64,000 nt of DNA from Mesocentrotus franciscanus (Eukaryota > Echinodermata > Echinoidea > Camarodonta > Strongylocentrotidae): assembly GCA_037976565.1 (NCBI GenBank), contig CP137666.1, forward strand, positions 59,165,413 to 59,229,412. The letters run 5' to 3'. Below are positions 35,101-48,100 of this stretch, in pieces (within the stretch, counting starts at the first letter, position 1; the number at the start of each line of letters is the position of its first letter). A model generated the notes under the pieces. That model worked only from the letters and a program-made list of their open reading frames with translations, did not search any database and had not been told where the DNA came from. Position numbers and translations under genes: made by a program.

Positions 35101-38100
35101 GTTATGTCCGACTCAGCTGCACACAGCAGAGGTCTGTAGAAAATAAGTTAAAATTTAATGAAACATACAACCACTGACATGTACATATAAACAAAAGGAG
35201 AAATTAATAGACCGTACCAAAGAGAAACTGGATATATACATTTACAGTGTAAAAAACGTTACATGAACATTTATTTTACAAAATAGGTGTCAGATCAACT
35301 TTGAGGCAATAACAGGCCAATCATGGGCGATTTTTGCTCAGTTTCTTGTAAAAGGATCTCACGCGTGATTGTCAAACCAATACCCGAGTTGGGCATAAAA
35401 TTGTCAACATTTGGCCGGACACATGCTATCTACCTTTTAGGCAATTGTTACTAAATATGTTTACAGTGTTCCTTTTCAACCATTTGTCTTTAGTAAGATA
35501 CGATTAAATCGAACATGAGATTTAGTAATACAGCCTGGCCACCTTGAAATAAAACTATGTAGTATAAAGTATGCAGTATATGGTATATATAGTAATAGCT
35601 ATGTAAGTAAATAGAGCTGAGATATTCCGTGGCAGCTGGTGCAGAATTGTGATCTTGTCTATAAATGCATCCTGTCTTTTATCTTGAATCCTAGATTACC
35701 GATGTCCTGGTTTAGCTGATGCACTTGTGGACTTCCAGCAGAACCAGCTGACGGAATGTCCACCCGTTCTTCAATTACCGGTTGTAGGAAATGTTGCCCA
35801 GTCTTTCTTCTCACTCGACGTCCTTCAAGACGGCATCTTGCAGTTCTTGCCCCTGATGTTGTACATGCCTAACCCAGAGCTCCCAGAGCTCGGGGTTCCT
35901 TCCGTCAGTACGTTCCGGATTACGGTCACAACCGAGCCGGTAATAGTACCCTTCCCCCAGCGTAGAAAACGTGATCTCTTCAAGATTCTCTACGAAAGAG
36001 ATTATCGCAACGCTACACTCCTCGGTGGTTCCATCACTGTAGAATTCTCACCGCCTGTCTTCGTTGCGCAGTCCACAACTCTTTACATCAACCTGCTCAC
36101 TTTGGATAACACACCTCTGAATCTACCGTTTAACCAAGGAGTGCAAGGACCACTCTCATACCTCCAGTGTCCTCTGTCGCCTCCGTTGAACCCTACTGAC
36201 AATGCATCGTGCTACGATCAGATGGATATGTGGGCCGCCATGGAGGAAGAGTTCGTCGGGTTTGGGTGTACAGAAGATGCTTCTTTATCATTCCGCACCT
36301 ACGAAACATGCCTACGTATTGGTGATGCCCGTAAGTCAAAATAAATTCCCCAAAATGGCAGTTATGATGACCAAATTTTAGGGAACATTCTGTAAGTCTC
36401 AAATTATTTAAACCGACATTAATTTGATTTGTTATCAATGGACCGTCTGTCGCAAATCTTTGAAGACATTGCAAATTGCCAAATACAGGTCCTTGTAGGC
36501 CAAACATAATACGCAAACATTAAAGCTAAACCTTGAGCTCTGGTATGGGAATCTATTTTTAGCGAAATTACTTCGATTTACTCTGGATTGTTTATCCTGC
36601 AGTGGATTGATTGTTTGAACCAGTGAAATAAAAACAAATGGACAAAAACTTACTGGGCATCATCTTCGATAAAACCACAACTCCCATTTGTACATAGTGA
36701 CCTGTGTTAAGCACATGGGGTCGGGCCTACTAATTACTTGGATTTCCTTGTCTTTTCTATATATTATTAGCCACTAAACATTTTTTACCAAAATGTTTGG
36801 CACATGTCATTTATTCGTAATCTTGAACATTCAGTGTAAGTTTCGTTGGATTCTGTGAGAATTTATTTTTGGATTTGACTAATGCCCTCAGTTTGTATTT
36901 TGGTTGATTTCAAAGTATTATGCATACGATTGTCAGCCCATCGTTTTTCTTTAAATTGGAGTACATTTTAGTAAAATAATCCGAAGTTGACTGCATGAAT
37001 CTCGATCAGGCGAATTGTCGTAATTATTGATGCTTCCTTTTCCTCCTAGCTCTTAAATTTATAAATTGAAATGACTGTTTATCCATATTGAATTAATTAA
37101 AATCCAAAATTCACTTATCTCTAAAAATTCCTCAAATTTTCCTCATCTCTCTCGATAGAGCCTGTGGTCACCAATGAAGTATCTGTTCCCCTTCTGCAGT
37201 TTTTCCAAAACTACGATATTCCCTGTCCTATAGAGGGCGCTGTACATCGCCAATGGTTGCGCATGTCCAGTCGTGGATTGAGGACCCCCTACGAATCCCC
37301 GTCGCCGTTTCTACGCTTCCAACCGTTCACTGCTGGTGACATGGGTTATTACCACTGCGAGGGGTATGGTAGCGGGGCTTACCGCGATGAGACAGTCGCT
37401 ACCGCTCCTGTTCTCCTGACTGTTGAGGGTAAGAAGGGTACCTGGGTAGATCTCTATTCAGACGTTGCGCTGTCGACCTCAACAACAGCCGTGGCAAAAC
37501 TTTGCGCATTATTTTTTTAAATTTGGATTAGGAAAGGGGATCGAGGGATGGATGTGCTCCAGATGGTCATTATTATTTGCATAATGATTAGAAAATTAAA
37601 GTTACATTCAGACGATACAGATGAGCTTATTCTCGAAAGTAATGGCATTGTGATTGTGAACCAAGTTTTTTGAAAATGGGAAGCACAGGGCACCCATCTT
37701 ATTTAATTTTGCCACGGTTTTTTCAGAGCAGATTAACCAACTCCTGCCTGTATGGACCCGCCTCCTTGTATGGGGCCGTTGAATTGAGATGTATCTTGTT
37801 GATTTATCTTGTTGTTTGGGACTTTTTAGGAGGGTATCATGAAGTCGCATCACCTACGGTCGTGGACCGCCTTGTAGGTCTGCTTTTAATTGTACAGTCA
37901 CTGGGATTTACCTTGTTGATTGCATAGGACTCTTTGGGAGGAAGACACGATGTCATATCCCCTATAGTGCCTATACGGTTACAATGGCTGAAAGATCTAA
38001 AAATTAAAGTGTTGAACCTGACAGTTTTAGATGTTTGAATATAGGACCGCACATAGTCCCCACAAAACGTTACAGTGAGTCAGTGCAATACATTTCATGC

Positions 38101-41100
38101 AAAAATGATGTGATCAAAGATAAATGGGGCCGTTGAATTCGAGATGTATCTTGTTGATTTATCTTGTTGTTTGGGACTTTTTAGGAGGGTATCATGAAGT
38201 CGCATCACCTACGGTCGTGGACCGCCTTGTAGGTCTGCTTTTAATTGTACAGTCACTGGGATTTACCTTGTTGATTGCATAGGACCGCACATAGTCCCCA
38301 CAAAACGTTACAGTGAGTCAGTGCAATACATTTCATGCAAAAATGATGTGATCAAAGATAATCTTCAAATAATCTGATAAATTTTAAGCACTTTCTTCGA
38401 GAGTAAAAATAAACCTATGGTTAGATTAATTTCAGCAGATTTTATTGGAACAAGATTGACATTTTATTATATAATCCTTCATCCCAATATGTTCGCTTAA
38501 TTTTATTGTTTTTCTTCGTAGCAATTATTTTGGGAATACAAATGTACATGTAACTTAAGATAAGTATTCAAAATATTCATGCAAAGGCCCGCACTATAGT
38601 CCCTGCCTAACAAACTCCTCTACATTTTGTGCTTGTTTATCTGATGCACTATCTCTATTTCTGCCTGTCGCTTAACAAACACGCACGCAGTATCGCCCTC
38701 ATTCCTCTCAAATTTCTCAATTTCTTTGTTTTAGGAGTGGCAACGATTGCCTTTTCAATTACGTTCGACACTGACTATGTTGACTTTGAGAATCCTGAAA
38801 TATTTTTTGCTTCCATGTTCAGAGGACCAGTAAGTTAATTTTTCTCATCTTGAAACACCAAATATTTACTTTTCTCGCTCGGCTCGCTCGCCAAGATGTA
38901 TTGATTGAGTGTGCTGTTGATAATGACACCACAAAATGACGTAAATCAACATCATGATTTACAAATTATGAAGAGATAACGTCGCCCTTACCCTCTTACG
39001 CAAATTATACAGAGCCAAGAAAGTTTTTTTTGTCACTGGTTCGGACCCTCCACCCCTTCCTCCTAGCCAAGATAGGCCACTGGAATGAACCGTCCCGAAC
39101 TTGTCTTGGCTGACGTAGGTCCGAGTCAATAGGGACTTTTAGATTTTACACGACGAGAACGTGGACTGCCACGGTGACATCCTTTTAAGGTAATGTGAAG
39201 TCCTTTTAAGGCACTGCCGGGCACGGGCCAGTGCCTTGAAAGAATGGCACACGTTGCAGTCCACTACGTCGACGTGCAAATCTAAAAGTCCCTATTATGC
39301 GCGGTCTGCGACGAGTCATTTGAAAGTGGTGTCATACAAAAAGTGAATGTACTGAGTGAATTGTACTGAGAGAGGCGGGAAGATTCGCTTGCAATTCGCT
39401 CGAAGATGAGCAGTACAAACACTGCTCTCTGAATTACTGGCGTATATGGACTAATTGCCTTTACCACTGTTCGCAGGCTTAATTAGCGCAGGTAATAACG
39501 CATACGAATCGTGTGCAACGGGCATTATGATACTTCAAGATCAAACGCTTTTCGGGAGAGTCAAATTAAAACAACTGATAATGAGCAACTTACATTTAAC
39601 AAATTCTTTCTGAGTTGTGTTATTTACGATTACAGTGAAAATCATGATTTGAAGATATGCTGCAAAGACATATATATCAATATGATAATAGTAATAACGA
39701 CGGTGACAATAATAGTAATAAAAGAAATGATGAAAAAGAAAAGAAAGAAGATGATGATAGTAACAATATGTTAAAATCCAACTTCTCATTCCATTTCAGT
39801 TACAGGAGGCATTTTTTAATGACGACGGTGGTCTGATATCCAGGTCCTTGCTCGATGACATAGAGAGCAACGAGTTCCCCACCATCGTAAACACACGCAA
39901 TGGCAGCATGATCGTCGACTACGTCATCAACTTCAACAGCAGCATGTGGAATGACAGCGTGATTACGATCGTGAACGCAACCTCATCCCTCCTCGAGTTT
40001 GCCTTTGCCCAGCCCTTTGGAGACGGTGGCGAAAGCAGCATCCCACCCATTGTGGCAGGGAGCATCGTCGTGAGCAGTGCATGTACGCAGTTCAAATCGT
40101 ATAAAGCGTTTCACAAAAGGGCATTAACTCAATGCAAAATGTATAAACATAAATGCCCTATTGGCTCTCAGCAGCCGTTTAAAATGCAAGAGCGTAATTA
40201 ACGTAACGCACCAATAGAGAAACGTTGAACTCCTGAATAAAACTCAATTTTAATTGTCATCAGATTGCCTTGATTATAGTAGATAGAATAATAAGAACCT
40301 TACAAGTCTAAGCTGATTTGATGTTTTACTTCTCAAAATAAAAAATAGTAAACAAACTGAGAGATGAAAAATAATTGATATCCTTATTGAGGATCAGAAT
40401 GAGTATAAATGAATGATACAAACTTTATCATTGCACTAATATTCATTAATAATCTGGACGGAACATCAAGATAGTAAGGTGTTTGGCCGTTGCACACAAG
40501 GCGTAATTTATCTGACGTAGGACTGCGTCAACGACTGGCGCGGTCATTGACGCACGGTGTGAGAGTAACATTGTACAACAAGTGAAGGCAAAATTAGCAG
40601 TGCTAACAAATCGTTGTATTACCGGCGTATATGGGCTAATTGCCTTCGAAATGACGACTCGGGTGCAAAGTGTGTTGAAATAAGAGACCTTGAAATAATG
40701 ATGGGACGCAGCTTACTCCCGAAATAACTGATTCCAACGAATCAGTTTCATCAATTTACCTCAAGTAAATCCCATCAATTTGTCCCATGCAAATAAACCC
40801 ATTCTCTTTTTCTGAATGAAATGCTTAGCATCCTGCCTGGAATCGGTTGTCACGGGTACCTTTGGAACCCTGAACTTTCCCGCTACACCTCTGGACCAGA
40901 CCGCTGACAGCCAAGAACGGTGTAGTGAATACAGTAACAACAGTAAGTCGTCAATCAGTGATGTAGCATGGGTTAGCCATTGAGGGGCACTGGCATAATG
41001 AGGGGGGTGGCATCGATCGGCTTTACTTGTAGGATGGCCACTGAAAATTAACTAGGCATAGTAACAAGGTCATCGATGAGGGGTCTGAAATGGAGTCCTG

Positions 41101-41728
41101 GCATCCCTTTCTGTGACACTGTACCCCTGTATATAGCTACATCCCTGATCACATCACGGATATTATCTAGGGATAATTAATGACATTTCTCAAAATCAAT
41201 CTTAATAATTTGAAGAAAACCTCAAGGCATGGGCATATAAGGCGAGGAAGGGGGTTGCAGCCCCTTGAGAATTCTGAAAGGACTAATATTCGGACAGTGA
41301 TGTGGTGTCTTGGTAGGGGTGGGTCGGATTCGTCTTAATATATGTGGTGCATAATTATCATCTTATTTAATTTTTTGTTTGTGTTCCTATATTTTCTATT
41401 TTCCCTTTCTTTCTCTCCTTTTCTCATTCGATAATGTAAATTAGTCACTTAAAGTCATATACAAAATTATTTATTTATTGTAGCCCCCCTACCAAGAGCT
41501 AGACGGACATGTCGTGGGGATCTCTTGTCAGCAGCTGTCTGGGACGATCCCGTGTTCCTAGACTGCTTTGTGGGAGAAGACACTAATGAGGTTCTGGACA
41601 ACATTGCTAGGGTAAGAAATTAAGTTATTGTGTATGTCATACTCTTAAAGACGTAGCGCAATCATAGTATGATTTGCATATTGCCAGAGATTTACTACTG
41701 AGATGCAGGGTGGGTCGGAGGACGAGAG

Positions 41729-41780
<52 letters not shown>

Positions 41781-41782
41781 TG

Positions 41783-41816
<34 letters not shown>

Positions 41817-41905
41817 TGGTGGTAGTAGTAGTAGTGGTATATGTAGTAGTAGTAGTAGTAATAATAGTAGTAGTGGTTGTAGTAGTAGTAGTGGTAGTAG
41901 TAGTG

Positions 41906-41954
<49 letters not shown>

Positions 41955-41968
41955 CAGTAGTGGTAGTG

Positions 41969-42059
<91 letters not shown>

Positions 42060-42060
42060 T

Positions 42061-42092
<32 letters not shown>

Positions 42093-42145
42093 TGTAGTAG
42101 TAGTAATATTAGTAGTATTAGATGAAGCAGAATAGGAAGAATAAG

Positions 42146-42179
<34 letters not shown>

Positions 42180-45100
42180 GGGGGTGGAGTGAGAGAGCGA
42201 ATGGGCGACAAAGATAAAGAGAAAAAAGAGTATCATTTCTGTTTTATTTCATAGTAATACACCATCGGGTCAATGGTAAACTTCTAGTGAAAATAGATGG
42301 ATGAACTTTCTTACCATATTTGTAAAGGTTTTTTCTCTGTAATATTCAATTTTTCAAACTCTTGTAATGCGTTAATTCGGCTTAAAAATGATGCAGTGTC
42401 ATATGCCTTCAGTCCCAATATCGAGCTGCTTATGCCAAAGCATTTTCACATCATCAAGGCCCCAGCAAATAATTATTATTTTCATCATTGTTGATCAAAA
42501 CTGAACTTAATCATGTAGCACACGTACGCGAAGTACTCTATGTAGTTAAAACAGAATGGTAAGCAGTGGCGAATGAGGGGGCACAATTAGCGGTTCATGC
42601 CCCTTGCCCCGTGCCCAACTGGTGGCATACCTTAAGTACACAACAAAAATAGCTCCCAAAACTTTTTCTCGGAATTATGCCCTCTTGCAAGATAATGAAT
42701 CCGCTTCTGAGTGATAATGCTTCTGTCCAATTACAGGCAGTTGTGACGTCAGAGAATGTGACCGAATATTCTTACGACGTTGCTGAAGCGACCGCGAATG
42801 TCGCCGATATCAACGCGGAAGGTCTCCGAGCCATCTCCGATGCTCTGGAGAAAATCGTCAACGTAGGGAACTCATCGACAGAGGTAATAACACAGATTTT
42901 CCGTGATCCGACATAATAATAATAATCCGACATCAAATATGTTGGTTTTAGGGCTTGCATAGGTTACGATTAGAATTATATTAGGTTAATGGTTATAGGA
43001 TTAGGGTAAGTAAGGTGTTGTGTCGGATCCATGGTTGAATTTAGGAATTTGATTATTAACTGTCAATTAATTGTCGCCGGAACACCATCTTTACAAAATT
43101 ATTATCATGACTATTATGAATTAGTTCTGTCATGACACATTAAAAAATGTACGGTTGTAATGTCTATATTCTGACGCCGAGCTCCCTCAGAGGTGAACTT
43201 GCAAAGTGACAAACTGGAGTTAGCTTCCCGGCAAATGCCTCTTTTGAGTGCGAAAACCATGCGAAAACCATTCTTACGAATTTGTCTATCAATTTATCTT
43301 TAAGTTATGTTTTGCGAAACAACCCACCCCAATAAAAAGTACCCAGTAGTATATCAAGGGCTGTCCAAAGCACTTTAATATTTTAAGATTAATACTGTGA
43401 GGTTTCCAACCAGCGCTCGTGCCTTTTGATGAGGTATTTATATTCATACATTTCGGGTTAGAAAAAATTAATCAGTTAATTATTTTCTACCAGGTCACCA
43501 ACAATACCCTTCGGATCGTCGACAACGCTCTCGGTGCTTCCGAAGAGGAGTTCGTAAACGCCGTCGACGTCGAAGCTCCGACGAGGATTCTCGATTTCTT
43601 GGAGCAACAGATCACCCTCTTCCAGACCCAGGGCGACGGCAACAACCTCACCATCATCGGAAGGAGCATAGCTGTGGTGGCCCTCCAGCTCCCGAAGGCC
43701 AGTCTGTTGGAAGGATTAGGGTTCGCTACCCTGGCATCGCCGGACGGTGAAGAGGAAAGCGACGTGCTCAACGAGCTGAATGAAAATAAAACGATGGTGT
43801 ACTTCAACCCGGACAACATTCCGAAGACAACAATCGATGCAGCCATTGTTTTGCCACCAGATATCCTTGAACTGTTGCCTCCATATTTATTAGGTGCGAA
43901 ACACTACATGTGCAAACATTAAATACAATTGCGTAATTAAACTGTACCCAAACTATAGTGTAAACTACAATCATGGACTTTAAATTCTGTTTCCATCAAT
44001 TCGATCCAATGAACATTAATGAAATCTTTTAGCAATCATTTAAAAATATGAGGCTTAGGTGGTAAGCGAGCAATATTCAAAGTGCGAATCCATTTAACAA
44101 CACACGTTCCTGTAATGTTAACTTGTATTTTGATAATTAATAGTGATATTGTCATGTCTACTGCCTGAACATCAATAACAATAACAACAACAGCAGCGAC
44201 AACAACATACATCGTACTATGGTGAGATTAAGAGAACTTTATATCTGACCAAAAAACGTTAAATTAATCAATAATTTTAATATCTGAGATAATGGGAAAA
44301 ACGTGTCACCATTTGACCAATATAGAAATTCACCAGTTAGAATCATGCCACTTCTTGAAAATCCCTTTAAAGGGCAATCCAACCCTTGTCATAAGTTGAT
44401 TTGTATGAAAGCAGAAAAATAACAGAAACAGAATGGCAAAAGTTTGAAATGAATCGGACCATAGTAACGAAGTATGAGTGTTTGAAATATGAGATCACTA
44501 AAGTATGCGAATCTCAAATTGGTACTTTGGTCATTGAATTGTGACGTAGGACGTGGATATCTCTCCCATTTGCCGTGTACAAAAATATCACTAATTTCTG
44601 TTTTTCTCGTAAGTTCCTTCTCCCTTAGGGCACTACTCAAAATATATTATTGATAGCATATTATTATAGGTCCTCTAAAAAGAATCGAACCTCCTGAGCC
44701 ATGATCTTTTGAAAAATTTAAATTTTAGTCATTTTATATGTTGGAATAGATGACACTACATCACATTGACATAACCGCTTCAGCCAATTTGAAGTGCCCA
44801 TACGTATAGTGATTGCAACTTTCAAAAATTCATAACTTTCTTATATTTAGTCAGATTTAATTGAAATTTCAATCAGTTTGCTTCTCTGATTTTTCTGCTT
44901 TCTTTTAGAGTAGGCCTAGTTGTCTATTTGGGTTGGATTTCCTTTAAAAGCAATTTTCTCCCATTCTACCTTGCAGAAAATGGAACTGTTCCAGTGACTT
45001 TCTTCATATTCCAGACCAGTAAGCTCTTCTTAAGTCCAGACCAAGAATACGATCTCGGCGGTAGTCGTCGACTAGCGGTCGGCACCCGGGTCATATCAGC

Positions 45101-48100
45101 GACTGTGGAGGGTGTAGTCATTCAAGGTTTGCCGCCGGGTGGTGAAGTGGAGACAGCCTTCCTTGAACTGAATGTGAGTTCGTTTGATTTATTAAAAGAG
45201 CAGCGGCAAAACTGCGAGCTTTAATCAGTCTGAAATGATTTATTCACTGTCAACACGTCATTTGTATAATTGAATTTTATGAGAACCAATATGAAATACA
45301 TTCTCCGATTTCTCTTTCAAATATAAAACGCAAAGGGCTACGATATTACGCTAATGCAAGTTGCACACGGGGCGTCATTTCGATTACGTCATCACCTGTA
45401 CTATTACCCCGTGCGTTAGGCAAATGAAGCCTTTTGTGCTACAGGTATTATGCCGATTGCACAAGCGGCATCATTTCCTTAACGTTACATTCATTGATCG
45501 AGCGGGATTTTGCATCTGGAATTTTCACTTTAGCGAGATTATGGTTGAGATATTATCCTGAAGAAAATAGTATCCCATGTTTAAGGCCATGCAAGATCTG
45601 AAAAGTGGGGCACTTTTAGGGATTTTGCAGCACAAAATCATACCCCATGTTTAAGGATTTGTTGCTTAGCATGAGCCGTATCTGGATTTTTGATACATGC
45701 GCCCATCGTCAACCTAAAATATATGCAAACTAATCAATTACGGCATGTTGCATGATGGTGGATTTAGGGAACCATAGAGACACCCAATAACAAAAAGTGC
45801 CCCCTGAAATTACTGTATATTTTTTCAACATTTTACCCCCTTTTAAAATTAAAAAATCTTGATCCGCCTCTGTATTGTGTGTCTGCTTCGTCCTGCTCTA
45901 TACAGGTGACCCGAGACAGTGAGGCGGTGGATAACAGGACGTGTGTGTTCTGGGATAAGATTGATCAAGGTGGCCGATGGTCATCAGAAGGATGTCGACG
46001 AGAAGACACCCCCGACATCAATAGGATACGATGTCTTTGTGATCACCTGACAAGCTTTGCCGTTTTACTGGTACATTGTTATTTGTCATTAAAAAACCCG
46101 AATAGGACACATGGAAATATTTGGAAAAATAGTTAGCTACCTTCGTAGAAGTGTCACTGTGGAATGTTTCTCGGTATTAGAACCGCTATCGTATATTATA
46201 CCGTGCATGAAAAATCGCGGTTATTACTATCCATTTTACTGTTGTACATCTCTCTGCCATGAATGGATTTGCAAGATGTAGATTTCAGGGTCATTACAGC
46301 GGTAGAAAATTGAACATTATCTCCACCAGAGTGTGATGTTCGATCTTAAAGGGACAGTTGAGTTCTTGCTTAGACCGCAAATACCTTCAAAGTGCATGGT
46401 TATTGCTCTAATATTCTTATTTATGACATTTATAGTGCTTTTTTAGAACCTAAAATTGCTTTAAAGGTAATTTTAGAGCCCAAAATGTGTACAATTTAGA
46501 TTAAATCCGATCATACCAATTCAGCTCCACTTTAAAAAAATACGGTGACCGTTAATTAATAATAACAATACACGGGCCGGCTGGTTGTGGGTATTATAAC
46601 AAACACGAATGAGCCAACAAAAGCCAACATTAGCATTGGCTGGAACTGATAAAACGTATAAGGCGCTATCTCGATTTTTTCAACGGCTGGTTCAAAATTA
46701 TCATATATTTGTGGGGCCCCACAAATATTAGAAATGGTAATATTTATGGATATTTCAGCCGTCTCTGAACCGATTTTGATTAAACTAAGATGATTTTGTC
46801 ATTTAAATTGTATGGTCTTTCAAATTTGACATTCAGTTTTTCATTATCTCACACAAAAAAAATTATGTGTAGCGCCTCCACACCAAAACTCAACTATTCC
46901 TTTAAGACAGGCGTAAACAGAGGCGGCGTAGCCAAATGGTTAAAACATTTGACTAGAGATACGAAGGTCGTGGGTTCGAACCCTCGCGTAGCACTATTGC
47001 CAATTGGCAATTTAGACATAAATCTTTATTTGCCACTCTTCCCCCAGGTGTTAAATGGGTATCGGTATGGAGGGGATTTCCTTGAATGCAACCGAATCGA
47101 CAGGCCTCGCCTAGTCCGAGCTGGGGTAATATTGGAGTGGCTTGGGTACAGTACGTGGTAGAAGTGAGCGCTGTAAAATATTCAATATTAAATGGATCAT
47201 TCATTCGCATTTTTAGGTGATTAACTTTGTCTCTACCCCCCGCTCTCTCTCTTCCTCGCCCTCTCTCCCCCTCCCTCCTTCGCTCCCTCACTCCCTTTCT
47301 CCTCTCTCTCTCTCTCCCTTTCTTTCCCTCCCTCCCTTCCCCACCCTCCCCCTCTCTCCCTCTCGTGCAATGCTTCCTTCGTTCTTTGTAGGATGTATCT
47401 GGAGATGTGGGCCTCTACGTGTTAGATGTGTTGGGTATGATCGGCTGTATCATCTCCATCATATGCCTCGTGATCACACTTGTTACCTATCTGAGCATGA
47501 AGTAAGTGATCTTTCCTAATATCCCCTCTGTCTCATCAAACGTCAATAGTTTGCATGCTTGTGTAATCTTTGATTAATTGGAGAGCTTTAGACAGATGAA
47601 GAATGGGTTCGAAGCGGTATTTTTAACAATATTCTTTTAATCAGAGCATTATTTATATGAAATATAAAGTTTCAAAGAGTATTAAACAGATCTGTCGTCA
47701 TGTAAATTGAAAGGAATAGATATAGCTAAGAAAAAAGATAGGCCTATACTGTTGCTCAGGAAATGATGATATCTTTGTGGAATAAGTTACTAATTCAATC
47801 TCATCAAACGTCAATAGTTTGCATGCTTGTGTAATCTTTGATTAATTGGAGAGCTTTAGACAGATGAAGAATGGGTTCGAAGCGGTATTTTTAACAATAT
47901 TCTTTTAATCAGAGCATTATTTATATGAAATATAAAGTTTCAAAGAGTATTAAACAGATCTGTCGTCATGTAAATTGAAAGGAATAGATATAGCTAAGAA
48001 AAAAGATAGGCCTATACTGTTGCTCAGGAAATGATGATATCTTTGTGGAATAAGTTACTAATTCAATTGATTTTATATGAGTTTATAAATTGTGATTGAT

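Noticed and set aside
41637..42236. Long frames on both strands (poly-Ser, poly-Val, poly-Leu/Tyr/Thr)
   Set aside because: They are translations of the (TAG)n repeat in receptor intron 14, not proteins.
43487..43846. Minus-strand frame opposite receptor exon 16
   Set aside because: It is a shadow of the GC-rich coding exon, with no domain. The plus strand encodes GAIN in a consistent phase.
46917..46991. Possible functional tRNA gene
   Set aside because: The A and B boxes are good, but the acceptor arms do not pair and SINE body sequence follows directly.
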